Source: Lachancea dasiensis (Eukaryota > Ascomycota > Saccharomycetes > Saccharomycetales > Saccharomycetaceae). From it: 64,000 nt of DNA. Both the position numbers and the translations under genes were made by a program. Positions 49,369 through 59,859 of this stretch are shown in pieces; the stretch's first letter is position 1; each line of letters begins with the position of its first letter. The stretch lies in contig LT598455.1 in NCBI GenBank assembly GCA_900074725.1, positions 125,802-189,801 of the forward strand, read 5' to 3'. The notes beneath the pieces were generated by a model that made no database searches, was not told the DNA's origin, and was given only the letters and a program-made list of their open reading frames with translations.

Positions 49369-52300
49369 ATGAATTCTGGTAGCGATACACAGGAGTCAGT
49401 GGGCGAATACCCGGTAAAAAAGCGGTTTTTCAACGATGACCTCGATACCAATCGCGAAGATCCAGACGAGCACCTGGATAATCAGGATTCGTTGCTGTTT
49501 CAGACTCCGATTCAGATCGGGTCCAATGAATCAAGTAATAATTCAAATGAAGTTAAGGAGCTGCAGGAATTGATTTTAGGATTGTCCGACGCAGACGCGT
49601 CGAAACTGCTTGCCAACACGGATCCTAAGGCCGACAAGAGCACAAGGTTATCTGATGCCGTAGGCGTCTACTTTGAACAACAGCTATCGATTCGCAAACC
49701 TAAAAGTAACTCACCAAAAACATTCGAAACCTCCTGGCAGTTTCCGTGGAAAAAAAACAGAAAGCGTACCGAACTCGATCAAAGCGAAAGCTCTACAAAA
49801 AAGCCTCGATCATCAGTCGAGTGGAGACGGTTCATAGGCTCAGTCCAAGTGACAGCTTTGGCCACGCGTCCTACTGCTAAACCGCTCAAATATGGAGGCA
49901 AACTGACGATCAAACAGAGCAGCCCTGAAGTTTCGTCAAAACTGTACTATTCCAATGGTCGCAAAAGAGCTTCGATGGCCAATTTCGTGCGACTCATTGA
50001 CATTGAGCTAGGGCGCGAAGTCGGGCGTGTCCCTGAGGAAATAGCCACCATTTTGTTCCCTTTTATTGGTTCCAATGAGTTGAATTTTGAGATAACTATG
50101 ATCTACTGCAATAATAAAAGACTAAGCGTTGGAGATTCCTTTATTGTACAGCTCGATTGTTTTTTAACCTCGGTCGTATTTGATTCAAGTCTCAATGGTC
50201 GAGTTGCTAGTAATACCTCAAGTCCAGAAAAACGTGGTTTCTCGCAAAACGTAATAGAAAGCGAAGAGGAGTTGCGACAAAAAGGTAGGCGGCTCGCATT
50301 TCTATCACTATTTGACCGCGTTAAACTACAATATATGTTATCTGAAAATGAAGGACCTACTGAAAACATTTCTGACACTACAGAAGTGATTGACCTCGAC
50401 GAGGATGATGTCGATGCTTATGAGACTGACGTAAGTGATTTCATAAAACCAACTCAAATCCAAGAAGATGTCCTGAACGTGAACCAATTGAAATCACTTT
50501 ATAAGGCTACATTGTCGATGGAATCACTAAAAAACCTACCTGAAACAGACCCCAGCCCTGATGTTTTCAAGCTGACCCTGCGACGGTTCCAGAAGCAAGG
50601 TTTGACTTGGCTACTGCGAAGAGAGAGGGAATTTGATGAAAGTACGAGCTTGTCGTCTGAAGAAGATGTTGATGGTGATATGATGAACCCACTTTGGAAG
50701 CAATTCAGATGGCCTAAAGATCTCTCCTGGGAAGCACAGAAAAAGCGGCCCGCAGACTTGAAGTCAAAGAATGATGACGAATTCTTTTACGCGAATTTGC
50801 ATACGGGAGAATTTTCCCAAACTAAGCCAATTCTAAAATCGTTGGTAAAAGGCGGTATTTTAGCAGATGAAATGGGTCTCGGAAAGACCATATCTATGTT
50901 ATCCCTAGTACTTTCTGTACCACATGATAAGAAGTATAACTGTTCAGAGCAAATGGGGGAAAGCAATACCCCATCAATAGACTTGCATATGTCTGATTAC
51001 GTCAAACCATATGCTTATAAGACAACGCTTGTAGTAGTTCCAATGTCATTACTTTCACAATGGCAGCATGAATTTGAAAAGTCAGTTTCGAGTCCTGATA
51101 TTCATTGTGAGATATACTACGGAGGTAACAATGGAAATGTCAGGAAATTGCTGACTCAAGTGAAAACTCCACCCTCTGTACTACTCACGACATATGGGAC
51201 GGTTCAGCATGAATGGAGCCGACTAACCAATAAAACAAGCGGGCAAATTGAGCCCGACGATATGGGCCTTTTCTCTGTGGAGTACTTCCGGGTTGTACTG
51301 GATGAGGGTCATACCATTAGAAATAGAAACACGAAAACTTCCAAGTCACTCATGGATCTCTCGAGCGCGAGACGTTGGATTTTAACCGGTACTCCAATCA
51401 TCAATCGACTGGACGATTTATACAGCATGGTGAAATTTTTACGGCTGGAGCCTTGGTCTCAAGTAGGTTACTGGAAAACATTTGTATCTGAACCTTTCGA
51501 GAAGAAAAACTATAAAAGTGCGTTTGACGTCGTCTCTTCGATCCTAGATCCAGTGCTGCTGCGTCGAACTAAGCAGATGCGCGATGTTGACGGCAATCGG
51601 CTTGTTGAGCTTCCTCCAAAAGAGATAATTGTCGAAAAAGTCAGTTTTAATAGGCATGAAGATGCACTTTACAAGTATTTCTTGAACAGAGCAGAAAGTT
51701 CCGTGAAAGAAGGACTTGACCGCGGCGATCTGCTCAAGAAATACTCCACGATTTTGGTTCATATCTTAAGATTGAGACAAGTCTGTTGCCATGCGGACTT
51801 GTTAGGGTCTCAGGACGAGAACGACGAGGACTTAGCAGGCAATAAGATGCTTCGAGAAAGTTTCAACGCCAGCAAGGCAGTATCGAACGAGTACGAGACC
51901 AAAGCTTTGGTAAGTGACGAAGAAGTTCAAGAGATCGTTGGTCGATTGTACGAAAAGTATCCTGACCAAAACAAATTTAGAGACCTTGAGTGTTCTATCT
52001 GTACTTCTGAACCTATAGACCCCGTTACCCAGACTGTCTTTACGGAGTGCGGTCACCCGTTTTGCGAGATGTGCATCTTAGAGTATGTTCGTTTCCAATC
52101 AGAGAGACAGCAGGAAATAAAGTGTCCCAATTGCCGGTCGAAGTTTGACCCAAAGCGCCTAACAACCGTCAAGGAATCTAGCGAGGGGGGGCTAAGCTTA
52201 GTTCTATATGACACCGGCTCGAAGTCCTCGAAGATTACGTCCTTAATGAAGAGCCTAAAGAGACTACAAGACGCGTGCCCTGGGGAACAGGTTATGGTGT

Positions 52301-52758
52301 TTTCTCAATTTTCGTCATATTTGGATATAATGGAAAAGGAACTGTGTGCCTCGTTCTCAAAAGCTGAACTCATTGTTTATAAATTTGACGGCAGACTTTC
52401 GATGAAGGAGAGATCGAGAGTTTTGGAAGAATTTGCAGAAAAAGACCTGTCCAAGTTGAAGGTTCTTCTTCTGTCACTAAAAGCCGGAGGAGTGGGCTTG
52501 AACCTAACATGCGCTTCCAAGGCCTATATGATGGACCCATGGTGGTCTCCAAGTTTAGAAGATCAAGCAATCGATCGTATACATCGTATTGGGCAAGTCA
52601 ACAACGTGAAAGTCATAAGGTTCATCATGGAACATAGTATCGAGGAGAAGATGCTGAGGATTCAAGAAAGAAAGCGAACCCTAGGGGAGGCAGTAGATGC
52701 CGACGAAGACGAACGGCGAAAGCGCCGCATCGAGGAAATTCGAATGTTATTCGAATGA
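49369..52758 (+). CDS. RAD5: DNA helicase / ubiquitin ligase Rad5
   Basis: 1129 residues (1169 in S. cerevisiae). An N-terminal KKRFFND at residues 17-23 resembles the Rev1-binding motif. HIRAN domain from about 150 (WRRFIGSVQVTALATRP). SNF2 ATPase: Walker A in DEMGLGKT near 500, DEGH near 644. A C3HC4 RING finger sits inside the helicase at 875-922 (CSICTSEP ... CGHPFCEMC ... CPNC). Helicase C motifs VI: QAIDRIHRIGQ near 1068. Rad5 with Mms2-Ubc13 adds K63 chains to PCNA and remodels stalled forks. YLR032W in S. cerevisiae, here inserted among YMR genes, another sign of unduplicated order. Confidence 0.97.
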   Translation: MNSGSDTQESVGEYPVKKRFFNDDLDTNREDPDEHLDNQDSLLFQTPIQIGSNESSNNSNEVKELQELILGLSDADASKLLANTDPKADKSTRLSDAVGVYFEQQLSIRKPKSNSPKTFETSWQFPWKKNRKRTELDQSESSTKKPRSSVEWRRFIGSVQVTALATRPTAKPLKYGGKLTIKQSSPEVSSKLYYSNGRKRASMANFVRLIDIELGREVGRVPEEIATILFPFIGSNELNFEITMIYCNNKRLSVGDSFIVQLDCFLTSVVFDSSLNGRVASNTSSPEKRGFSQNVIESEEELRQKGRRLAFLSLFDRVKLQYMLSENEGPTENISDTTEVIDLDEDDVDAYETDVSDFIKPTQIQEDVLNVNQLKSLYKATLSMESLKNLPETDPSPDVFKLTLRRFQKQGLTWLLRREREFDESTSLSSEEDVDGDMMNPLWKQFRWPKDLSWEAQKKRPADLKSKNDDEFFYANLHTGEFSQTKPILKSLVKGGILADEMGLGKTISMLSLVLSVPHDKKYNCSEQMGESNTPSIDLHMSDYVKPYAYKTTLVVVPMSLLSQWQHEFEKSVSSPDIHCEIYYGGNNGNVRKLLTQVKTPPSVLLTTYGTVQHEWSRLTNKTSGQIEPDDMGLFSVEYFRVVLDEGHTIRNRNTKTSKSLMDLSSARRWILTGTPIINRLDDLYSMVKFLRLEPWSQVGYWKTFVSEPFEKKNYKSAFDVVSSILDPVLLRRTKQMRDVDGNRLVELPPKEIIVEKVSFNRHEDALYKYFLNRAESSVKEGLDRGDLLKKYSTILVHILRLRQVCCHADLLGSQDENDEDLAGNKMLRESFNASKAVSNEYETKALVSDEEVQEIVGRLYEKYPDQNKFRDLECSICTSEPIDPVTQTVFTECGHPFCEMCILEYVRFQSERQQEIKCPNCRSKFDPKRLTTVKESSEGGLSLVLYDTGSKSSKITSLMKSLKRLQDACPGEQVMVFSQFSSYLDIMEKELCASFSKAELIVYKFDGRLSMKERSRVLEEFAEKDLSKLKVLLLSLKAGGVGLNLTCASKAYMMDPWWSPSLEDQAIDRIHRIGQVNNVKVIRFIMEHSIEEKMLRIQERKRTLGEAVDADEDERRKRRIEEIRMLFE

Positions 52759-52809
52759 GATGCAAATGAGGGCATTCCTGAATATAAAGTGAGGTGGTAG
52801 TGCTATAAA

Positions 52810-53784
52810 CTATCCGTCCAGTAGCACGAAATCATCATCAATGAACGCTTTTTTGTACAAGCTATTTTTCTTCGCCCACCGTCGCAGAACATTCAAGGAT
52901 AACTCCTTGTCTGGAGTAATGCAATCGAGTGACTTTAAAGTCATTAGTATGTCACCGGTCCGCATTCCGGTGGCACTAGCAATGTCATCTAACGACACGC
53001 GACTCTCGCCACTAAGCTCACCTTCAACAAACTGGTGACATATTAGCGCGGACCAATACTTCAGGTAGCTAACCAGGCCAAAGGGCGACAAAGGTTGTTC
53101 TGGTCCTGAGATCAATCCGTCCCGCTGAGATATTTTGTAAGAAAAGTCCATCAACAACGTAGCTAACCCCCTCCTTTGGTATGGAGGGAAAGTGAGAATG
53201 CAAGCAAGGTTGTTCTCCTGGAAGGATATCAGGTCTTTTGAAAAAAACGCCATGGGTTTGTTAGTCTGCGTGTCGTAAGCAACGTAGAAGTCATAATGAT
53301 CTACTTTGAAGTACATCGACTTGTTATCCAGAAATAGCTTAGTAAACAGGCACAAACATTGGCAAAATAGCGTATGCTTTCTACCATGGATTCTCCGTAT
53401 ACTTAATTCGGAGCTCCTATATTGAAGCCTGCCCAACGGCTTGAGGCGGCGGGGACATTTATGCACATGCTGCTGCAATTCTGAACGAATGTCCGTATAT
53501 TTAAAACAATACTCACATACGTACAGCGTTTCTAACCAGCAATGGCCTTCGTCCCTTTCACCGGCCCTTCGAATCTTGGGACTCTTCGAAGTGTAATCGC
53601 GGGAAGAACCCCTGCCGTCCGGATCTCTAATCCCTAATTTTCGACTTGAAAGTTGGAAGTACGCAGTACTACCATACCATGTTAGAAATTGCTGCTCCAG
53701 GCCAAATTGAATCTTCTCGATATTTCGAGATTCGATAATACCATAGAGCTGATCTTTATCGATGCCTTTCCCTGGCTTTCCCAT
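52810..53784 (-). CDS. SAS2: MYST histone acetyltransferase Sas2
   Basis: 324 residues from the ATG at 53784; 20 more codons upstream are open but start with GTG. S. cerevisiae Sas2 has 338. MYST zinc finger CEYCFKYT ... HVHKCP near residues 90-110, LFCQCLCLFTKLFLDNKSMY, and the acetyl-CoA loop PPYQRRGLATLLMDFSY near 205. Sas2 acetylates H4 K16 and opposes Sir spreading. Downstream of RAD5 and convergent with it, 51 bp apart; YMR127C in S. cerevisiae. Confidence 0.94.
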   Translation of the reverse strand: MGKPGKGIDKDQLYGIIESRNIEKIQFGLEQQFLTWYGSTAYFQLSSRKLGIRDPDGRGSSRDYTSKSPKIRRAGERDEGHCWLETLYVCEYCFKYTDIRSELQQHVHKCPRRLKPLGRLQYRSSELSIRRIHGRKHTLFCQCLCLFTKLFLDNKSMYFKVDHYDFYVAYDTQTNKPMAFFSKDLISFQENNLACILTFPPYQRRGLATLLMDFSYKISQRDGLISGPEQPLSPFGLVSYLKYWSALICHQFVEGELSGESRVSLDDIASATGMRTGDILMTLKSLDCITPDKELSLNVLRRWAKKNSLYKKAFIDDDFVLLDG

Positions 53785-54096
53785 GACCCACAAAAACCCC
53801 GGAAATTGTAAGTACTTAAGTATAATAATGCGGTGCCAAAGCACTCAAGCGATGAATAAAATCACTAAATCTTTATTTTATTGGACGATGGACTGAACTT
53901 TGATCTTCATTCATATGCTTCCTGCTGGAAAAATAGGTCTCATTTTTAAAATAATTTAGCTCATCGCTTGATTTTGAAAAATTCTAGCTAACTTCATCAT
54001 CCAAAAGAGAGGTCAACCAAGTTTGAGAAAAGTGCTAGAAGCCAGCATTTTGTTTGTGTGATTGATACCCTACGGCGGGATTCTTTGAAGTTTGAA
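53785..54096. promoter_or_regulatory. SAS2/ECM16 promoter region with PAC and RRPE
   Basis: A PAC core CTCATCGC (GCGATGAG on the minus strand) at 53960-53967 and an RRPE-like TGAAAAATT at 53975-53983 stand 8 bp apart and about 115-135 bp before the ECM16 ATG. This is the usual arrangement in yeast ribosome-biogenesis promoters and supports the start at 54097. Confidence 0.75.
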
Positions 54097-57000
54097 ATGG
54101 GTACCTATCGAAAACGTTTTAATGAAAAGGCCAGAGCTGGCCAAATGGCCAAACTAAAAGAGCTGAAGAAAGTGAGAAACAAGCAGTTTACAAGACACCT
54201 TGAGGATGGTAACGAGCCTCAAGATCCTCACGAATCCGAAGAACCACGCAACAGTAATGCAGAAATTGTTGAACCCTTAACGGAAGCCGAGAAAGAGGCC
54301 AAGAAACGTAAACTGGAAGAGCTTTTCAAGCCTGAAAAGGAGTCTAAGGTGTCTAGACTCAAAAAGAAACGACTAGACAAGTTCATCGAGCATCAACTAA
54401 AGAGGGAAGAAAAGAAGGCTATTATTGACAAGTTGCAAGACCACAAAATAGACACTGGTATACTCACGAGTTCGAAAAACTTGGGTCATGGCAGACAGAC
54501 CAAGAAACAAGCATTCCAAGAAGCTCTGAAACTAGAGCAAATGGGTCAAGCAAGTGATAAAATTAGGGAAATCTTATATCAGGAGCATGAAGTCAAGGAC
54601 TGGGAAGAACGAAGTGACGGAGATGAAGTCGACGATAGCAGTGATGAAAACAGCACCGCTGGGTTCGAGGCTAGGACAGACGAGACTGAGGCACCCGCTT
54701 CATCCTTTGTAGACAACAGACCGGCAAAATTTGGCGGGTCTGGGTTTGGCTTTGCCTTTCAGAATGCAAAAGTGGTACGCAAAACTAAACCCTCTTCGAA
54801 GAAGCGGTACAACTGGCGTGAAAGAGTAAATATGCAGGAAGCGCGCAAGCACTCGAAAGAAGATGAAATGGATTTTGATACTTCTGAGGAAGACGAAGAG
54901 GATACCAGCGAGAGCTCCAGTGATTCTACAGCTGAAGTAGATGAGGATGTTGATAAAGGTGAAGATGCGACAGGGTCCACATCTGTCTCAGATTCAAACG
55001 GTGAAGAAATTCAATCTGCCGAAAACGCTGCAGATGACTTCAAATCATGGGCTGAGGGTGAAATAAAAAAATTGGAAGGTCGGGATGTTCCGCTAGAGAC
55101 CCCGCAATTGTTGGGGCCATATGAAAAGATTACTAGAATCGAAGACTTAGAAGATGGTCTAGTGGATGACAGTGCACCAGTGAGCGAAAGCTCGAAGCGG
55201 AAGGTCTTCTACGTCAACGTTAATAGGCCTGACGAGATACAACAGGCTAGGTTGAAGTTGCCTGTTTACGGTGAAGAACATAAAATCATGGAGGCCATTC
55301 ATCACAATGACGTAGTCGTTTTATGTGGTGAAACTGGTTCAGGTAAAACAACACAAGTTCCGCAGTTTTTATTTGAATCTGGTTATGGTGACCCTCTTTC
55401 TCCTGATGCCCCAGGTATGATCGGCATTACACAGCCACGCAGAGTGGCTGCAGTCTCTATGGCCAAGCGTGTGGCGAAAGAACTGGGTGATCATCAAGAC
55501 AACGTTTCATATCAGATACGATTTGATTCGAGCGTCTCCGAAAATACCAAGATGAAATTCATGACCGATGGTGTACTTCTAAGAGAGATGATGAATGACT
55601 TCATGCTCACCAAATACTCTGCCATTATAATCGACGAAGCGCATGAAAGAAATATCAACACTGATATTCTTATTGGACTTTTGAGTAGATGTGTTAGACT
55701 GCGCGCTAAGAATCACGAAAAAAATCCAAGCTCCGCGAAGAAATTAAAACTAATCATCATGTCCGCTACTTTAAGAGTTACAGATTTTAGCGAGAACCCT
55801 AAATTGTTCGTCTCACCCCCTCCAGTTTTAAAAGTCGATGCTCGTCAGTACCCTGTGTCTGTCCATTTCAACAAACGTACGACCTTCAACTACACTGAGG
55901 AGGCTTTTCGAAAGACCTGCAAAATCCACCAAAGGCTTCCAAGAGGTGCCATCTTAATCTTTATGACTGGGCAGCAAGAAATAACACACATGGTAAAGAG
56001 GTTGCGGAAGGAGTTCCCTTTCCCTAAAATGGCGAAACCTTTCGAAGAGATGAACAGTAGCAAGGACATGACGATCAAAGTCAATCCAAGAAATGCTGAT
56101 GTGGAAGCCGAGGATGTGGAGTTCAGTGTAAACACTGGAACGAGGTTGGAAGGAGAAGACAGAGACGACTTTGAAGAGGAGGAATCGGATGGAGAAGAAG
56201 GTTTCGATGAAACGCTTGAAGATGGGCAAACTGCTACAGACCCACTGTATGTTTTGCCTCTTTACTCCTTATTGCCAACGGAAGAGCAGTTAAAGGTATT
56301 TCAAGACCCCCCTGAGGGCTCACGACTGTGTGTGGTTGCGACAAATGTGGCCGAAACATCTCTCACGATTCCCAACGTCCGCTATGTCGTTGACTGTGGG
56401 AGGTCGAAAGAACGTATTTTCAATGAGTCAAATGGTGTACAAAGTTTTGAAGTAGGCTGGGTGAGCAAAGCATCCGCTGATCAAAGAAGTGGTAGAGCTG
56501 GTCGTACAGGTCCTGGCCATTGCTATAGACTCTACTCATCTGCTGTGTACGAGAGCGATTTCAATCAGTTCTCGAAACCGGAAATCTTAAGGATGCCCGT
56601 TGAAAGCGTAGTACTGCAAATGAAGAGCATGGCCATCCACAACATATTGAATTTCCCTTTCCCAACTCCACCGGGCCAAGATGCTCTATCCAACGCAGTC
56701 AAACTCCTTAAGTATCTCGGAGCTCTAGACAGCAAAGACGCTATCACTGATGATGGTAAGAAAATGAGCCTCTTCCCTTTAAGCCCTCGGTTTTCTAAAA
56801 TGCTCTTAGTGGGGAATGAAAGCGGCTGTTTACCTTACATTGTATCTATCGTCAGTGCTTTATCTGTTGGGGACCTTTTTATGTCCGAGAATGAACTAGG
56901 CATTGGCGCTCGAATGGAAGACAATTCAGAGAGTGAAGAGCTGGACGCTGAGCAAAAAACCCGTCTCCAGCAATTGCGAACCCAATACCATAAAAGTCAA

Positions 57001-57840
57001 GCCAAATTTTCGAAATTGGATAAATACAGCGACGTCATGAAACTTCTAAGTGCTATTAGCTCGCTAGACTACATCAGTTCAGAGAAAATGTCCTTGTTTA
57101 TGAAAAAGAACTTTATGAGGCCCAAGATTGTGGAGGAAGCCAGAAAACTGAGAAAGCAATTGCTATACATTGTCAAGTCTAACACTTCGAGAGAGAACGT
57201 GGCTGTAAGCGTGTCTGAAGAGTCCTTGAAGTCGGGTGTTCCCAATGAGAGCCAAGTAAAATTACTGAAGCAGATGGTATGCGCCGGTTTTGTTGACCAG
57301 GTCGCAATAAGAGCAGATCTCATAGCTCCAGAGGATTGCAAAATTACTAATAAGTCCGCCATATCTGGGATTCCGTATATTCCGGTTTTGGCGCCCAAAG
57401 TTCCCGGTGACATCGCCCAAACTTTCGTCTTTTTGCATCCTGCTTCAATTATCAACACCAGTGGCGAAAGCCCGCCCAAGTACTTGGTTTACCATTCGTT
57501 GCATCAAAATAATCGCAGCGAAGCGTCCAAGACTCGTATCAGACCACTCTGTGACATTAAGAGTACCCCGCTTGTGAATATTGCGCGCAAGGGCTCTCTC
57601 GTCACTTACAGCAAACCGCTTTCCGGCCAAGGTATTCGTCCGCTAGACTTATCGCCAACGGAAAGATTATGCTACGTGACCCCACGGTTTGGCTCTTCTA
57701 TGGACAGTGATCTGAAGGTAACTTGGGATTTAAACCCCTTAGCTGTCCATCAGAAGAAGGTAGCTGGTCAGTGGATTGTAGACAAGCTGGTCACCGCTAA
57801 ATACTATAAGGACGTCAGCGTTCAAAAGTCCACAAAGTAA
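54097..57840 (+). CDS. ECM16: DEAH-box RNA helicase Ecm16/Dhr1 (U3 snoRNP)
   Basis: 1247 residues from the ATG at 54097 (MGTYRKRFNEKARAG), identical in pattern to S. cerevisiae Ecm16 (1267). The frame is open 39 bases upstream from a GTG only. A charged N-terminal 390 residues precede the helicase core: Walker A GETGSGKT near 412, DEAH near 513, SATL near 555, and QRSGRAGRTGPG in domain 2. An acidic insert near 690-710, then HA2/winged-helix and OB-like domains. Dhr1 unwinds U3 from pre-18S rRNA in the nucleolus. Promoter has PAC and RRPE. Confidence 0.96.
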   Translation: MGTYRKRFNEKARAGQMAKLKELKKVRNKQFTRHLEDGNEPQDPHESEEPRNSNAEIVEPLTEAEKEAKKRKLEELFKPEKESKVSRLKKKRLDKFIEHQLKREEKKAIIDKLQDHKIDTGILTSSKNLGHGRQTKKQAFQEALKLEQMGQASDKIREILYQEHEVKDWEERSDGDEVDDSSDENSTAGFEARTDETEAPASSFVDNRPAKFGGSGFGFAFQNAKVVRKTKPSSKKRYNWRERVNMQEARKHSKEDEMDFDTSEEDEEDTSESSSDSTAEVDEDVDKGEDATGSTSVSDSNGEEIQSAENAADDFKSWAEGEIKKLEGRDVPLETPQLLGPYEKITRIEDLEDGLVDDSAPVSESSKRKVFYVNVNRPDEIQQARLKLPVYGEEHKIMEAIHHNDVVVLCGETGSGKTTQVPQFLFESGYGDPLSPDAPGMIGITQPRRVAAVSMAKRVAKELGDHQDNVSYQIRFDSSVSENTKMKFMTDGVLLREMMNDFMLTKYSAIIIDEAHERNINTDILIGLLSRCVRLRAKNHEKNPSSAKKLKLIIMSATLRVTDFSENPKLFVSPPPVLKVDARQYPVSVHFNKRTTFNYTEEAFRKTCKIHQRLPRGAILIFMTGQQEITHMVKRLRKEFPFPKMAKPFEEMNSSKDMTIKVNPRNADVEAEDVEFSVNTGTRLEGEDRDDFEEEESDGEEGFDETLEDGQTATDPLYVLPLYSLLPTEEQLKVFQDPPEGSRLCVVATNVAETSLTIPNVRYVVDCGRSKERIFNESNGVQSFEVGWVSKASADQRSGRAGRTGPGHCYRLYSSAVYESDFNQFSKPEILRMPVESVVLQMKSMAIHNILNFPFPTPPGQDALSNAVKLLKYLGALDSKDAITDDGKKMSLFPLSPRFSKMLLVGNESGCLPYIVSIVSALSVGDLFMSENELGIGARMEDNSESEELDAEQKTRLQQLRTQYHKSQAKFSKLDKYSDVMKLLSAISSLDYISSEKMSLFMKKNFMRPKIVEEARKLRKQLLYIVKSNTSRENVAVSVSEESLKSGVPNESQVKLLKQMVCAGFVDQVAIRADLIAPEDCKITNKSAISGIPYIPVLAPKVPGDIAQTFVFLHPASIINTSGESPPKYLVYHSLHQNNRSEASKTRIRPLCDIKSTPLVNIARKGSLVTYSKPLSGQGIRPLDLSPTERLCYVTPRFGSSMDSDLKVTWDLNPLAVHQKKVAGQWIVDKLVTAKYYKDVSVQKSTK

Positions 57841-58150
57841 TGCTTGGGACGGCGTATTTTACGACCACAATATAAAGTGCTCAGGGGAAGCGTTTGAAAA
57901 AAATTAGAAGAAAGTACTAAGGAAATTGCATCAAACATAGCATTATGGTTCTATGTCACTAGCGTGGGTCGGTGCTACCCTCGATCGGTGTGTATGTGTG
58001 TGTCTTGAGATTATAAGTATTCATACCTATGTACGAAGGGATGGCTATATTGATGATGTCTTTTGGTGATGGTCCAGATTATCACCATAATACTACGAAT
58101 TATCAAAACATTCAACAAACACGCTATCGAAGGAAAAGTTTCGCTGCTAA
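57841..58150. other. ECM16-RSC58 spacer
   Basis: 310 bp with a short TG-rich run near 57990-58003. Nothing else recognised. Confidence 0.35.
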
Positions 58151-59777
58151 ATGGACTACTCACAGGTTTTTACCAACCTACAGTCAATATTGAAGGCGTA
58201 TGTATACAGAAAGTCAGCGGATGAGAATTTGCATTTAGACAAAGACAAAGATGCGAGTTTTCAGGACGCTGCGACAATTCTTCCTACTAAGATTTACTAA
58301 CAACGTTACCAGAGCTTCATCCAAATGTAAGGTTGTAGATGAAAAGTTCCCCAGTCGATTTTTTGAGAAAGATCCAAACAAGATTTTCGAGTCTTATAAA
58401 AAGTTTCTAAAGCCAAAAGTTGACGGCGAGGGCAATATCAAGAATGAGGACAACCTACCGGTTACTACCATTGCTGAACGGTTTGAGAGAGGCGAGTATT
58501 TGAAAAAGCAGGACGGATTCTATAGACTGCTTCACGACATAAAGCTTGTGTGCACGCTCCTGATACACTATTATCCGCAAGGCACGCGAACCTATCAGTT
58601 GGTGGACAAATTCTACAAGTTTGCAACGGAGCTACTTTTACGTGAGTGCTATAGATGCGGGATCACTTTGACGGATGACTCTTCGGATGACCAATACGGT
58701 GCTGAAAGAGCTGCTTTTCACAAGCAGATCGCTAACGATTTCATTAGAATATCGACTTCCTACTCAGTTCCCTACGCAGAGTCGTACTATGTTAGCTCCG
58801 GCGACATGGACCTCTTCTCGTCGACCATCTCGAAATCTCAGCTAGATCACAGACCAACAGAGGCCCCTAATAGCAAGTTTCTCCTGAACAAAGTTATTCC
58901 ACAGATAGGGGACGAGATCGCTCCTAAGTTGGGATTCTTAGCTGCGAACGTTAGTAATATTCCCGATCCAACCCTTCCACCTTACGAAATGATGACTAAG
59001 TTTCTGCATCCAAACTGGTATGCTATGCCAACTACGGTATGGCTGGAGTACGGCGATTACAAGTCCTGGGCGCCATGTTTCAATGAAAGTGGCACAGTCA
59101 TCGACGCAGGGCGCAGGGGTACAATTTGGCTTGAGAAAATTGGCTATACAAAGCTTCAAAATATGCGAGACGCGCAAATAAGCGCGAAGCAGATTGACGA
59201 CGTGGCGAGCGAAAGGAATGAGGTGGCCGAGGGAAAAAGTTTAGCGCCTCAAGGGAATGGTGAAGCAGAAATACCTGGCGTAGCCAAAACAGCTGATGAA
59301 AAACAGGATGTTGTTCCCATTGACCAGCTTGCAAATGGAAGGCAACAAGAAAATGGTAATACAAATAAGATCGATCGCGAGAGCGAGTCGAAACCAGAAG
59401 CGGGTCTCACAGAAGCTCGTTTGCCTGCGATTAAACTTGAAAATTTATACGACTGGGCTCCTGGGAACATTATTGAAGATGACGAAATCGAAGCAGTCTC
59501 AAATGGATCCCATCAAAAGCTAATAACGGAGCTACTTATGGAAGTGGCAACGTTAAAATCCAAAAGGGTAGCGGGAAAAGTGAGCAAACCGTACACACGA
59601 GAAATCCAGCTCTATCACAAAGTGCAGCGATTGATGAGAGAGTTATTGCTTGCCAAACAAGTGACAAAGATACCACAAATAACAGCCCGTTCTTTTCCTG
59701 TGTTGCAGGCGAATTACATGGGAAGCATACCCGTGGTAAGGACCGTCCAAACGAGAAAAAAGAAGTATAGGAAGTGA
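58151..59777 (+). CDS. RSC58: RSC chromatin-remodelling complex subunit Rsc58 (spliced, two exons)
   Basis: Exon 1 is 58151-58197 (15 codons plus two bases), exon 2 is 58313-59777; 503 residues in total (502 in S. cerevisiae). The joined start MDYSQVFTNLQSILKAASSK aligns to yeast FLVNVQSILNAASVKCHVVDE. The rest matches Rsc58: NPDKIYESY-like DPNKIFESYKKF, ASNIPDPTLPPYEMMTKFLHPNWY, and the C-terminus FPVLQANYMGSIPVVR. A bromodomain-like fold is reported in the N-terminal half of the family. The ATG at 58251 lies within the intron and gives a false N-terminus. YLR033W in S. cerevisiae, between RAD5 and SMF3. Confidence 0.93.
58198..58312 (+). other. RSC58: RSC58 intron (115 nt)
   Basis: Donor GTATGT at 58198-58203, branch TACTAAC at 58295-58301, acceptor CAG at 58310-58312, all consensus. 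It splits codon GCA after its second base. As far as I recall, the S. cerevisiae gene has no intron. Confidence 0.92.
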
Positions 59778-59859
59778 ATGCATTTGAGCCAATAAGGGCG
59801 CTTACTGAACGTTATGTGTAAATTCTTAGGTATGTACTATAGTTTATGCTTTGCAAGCA

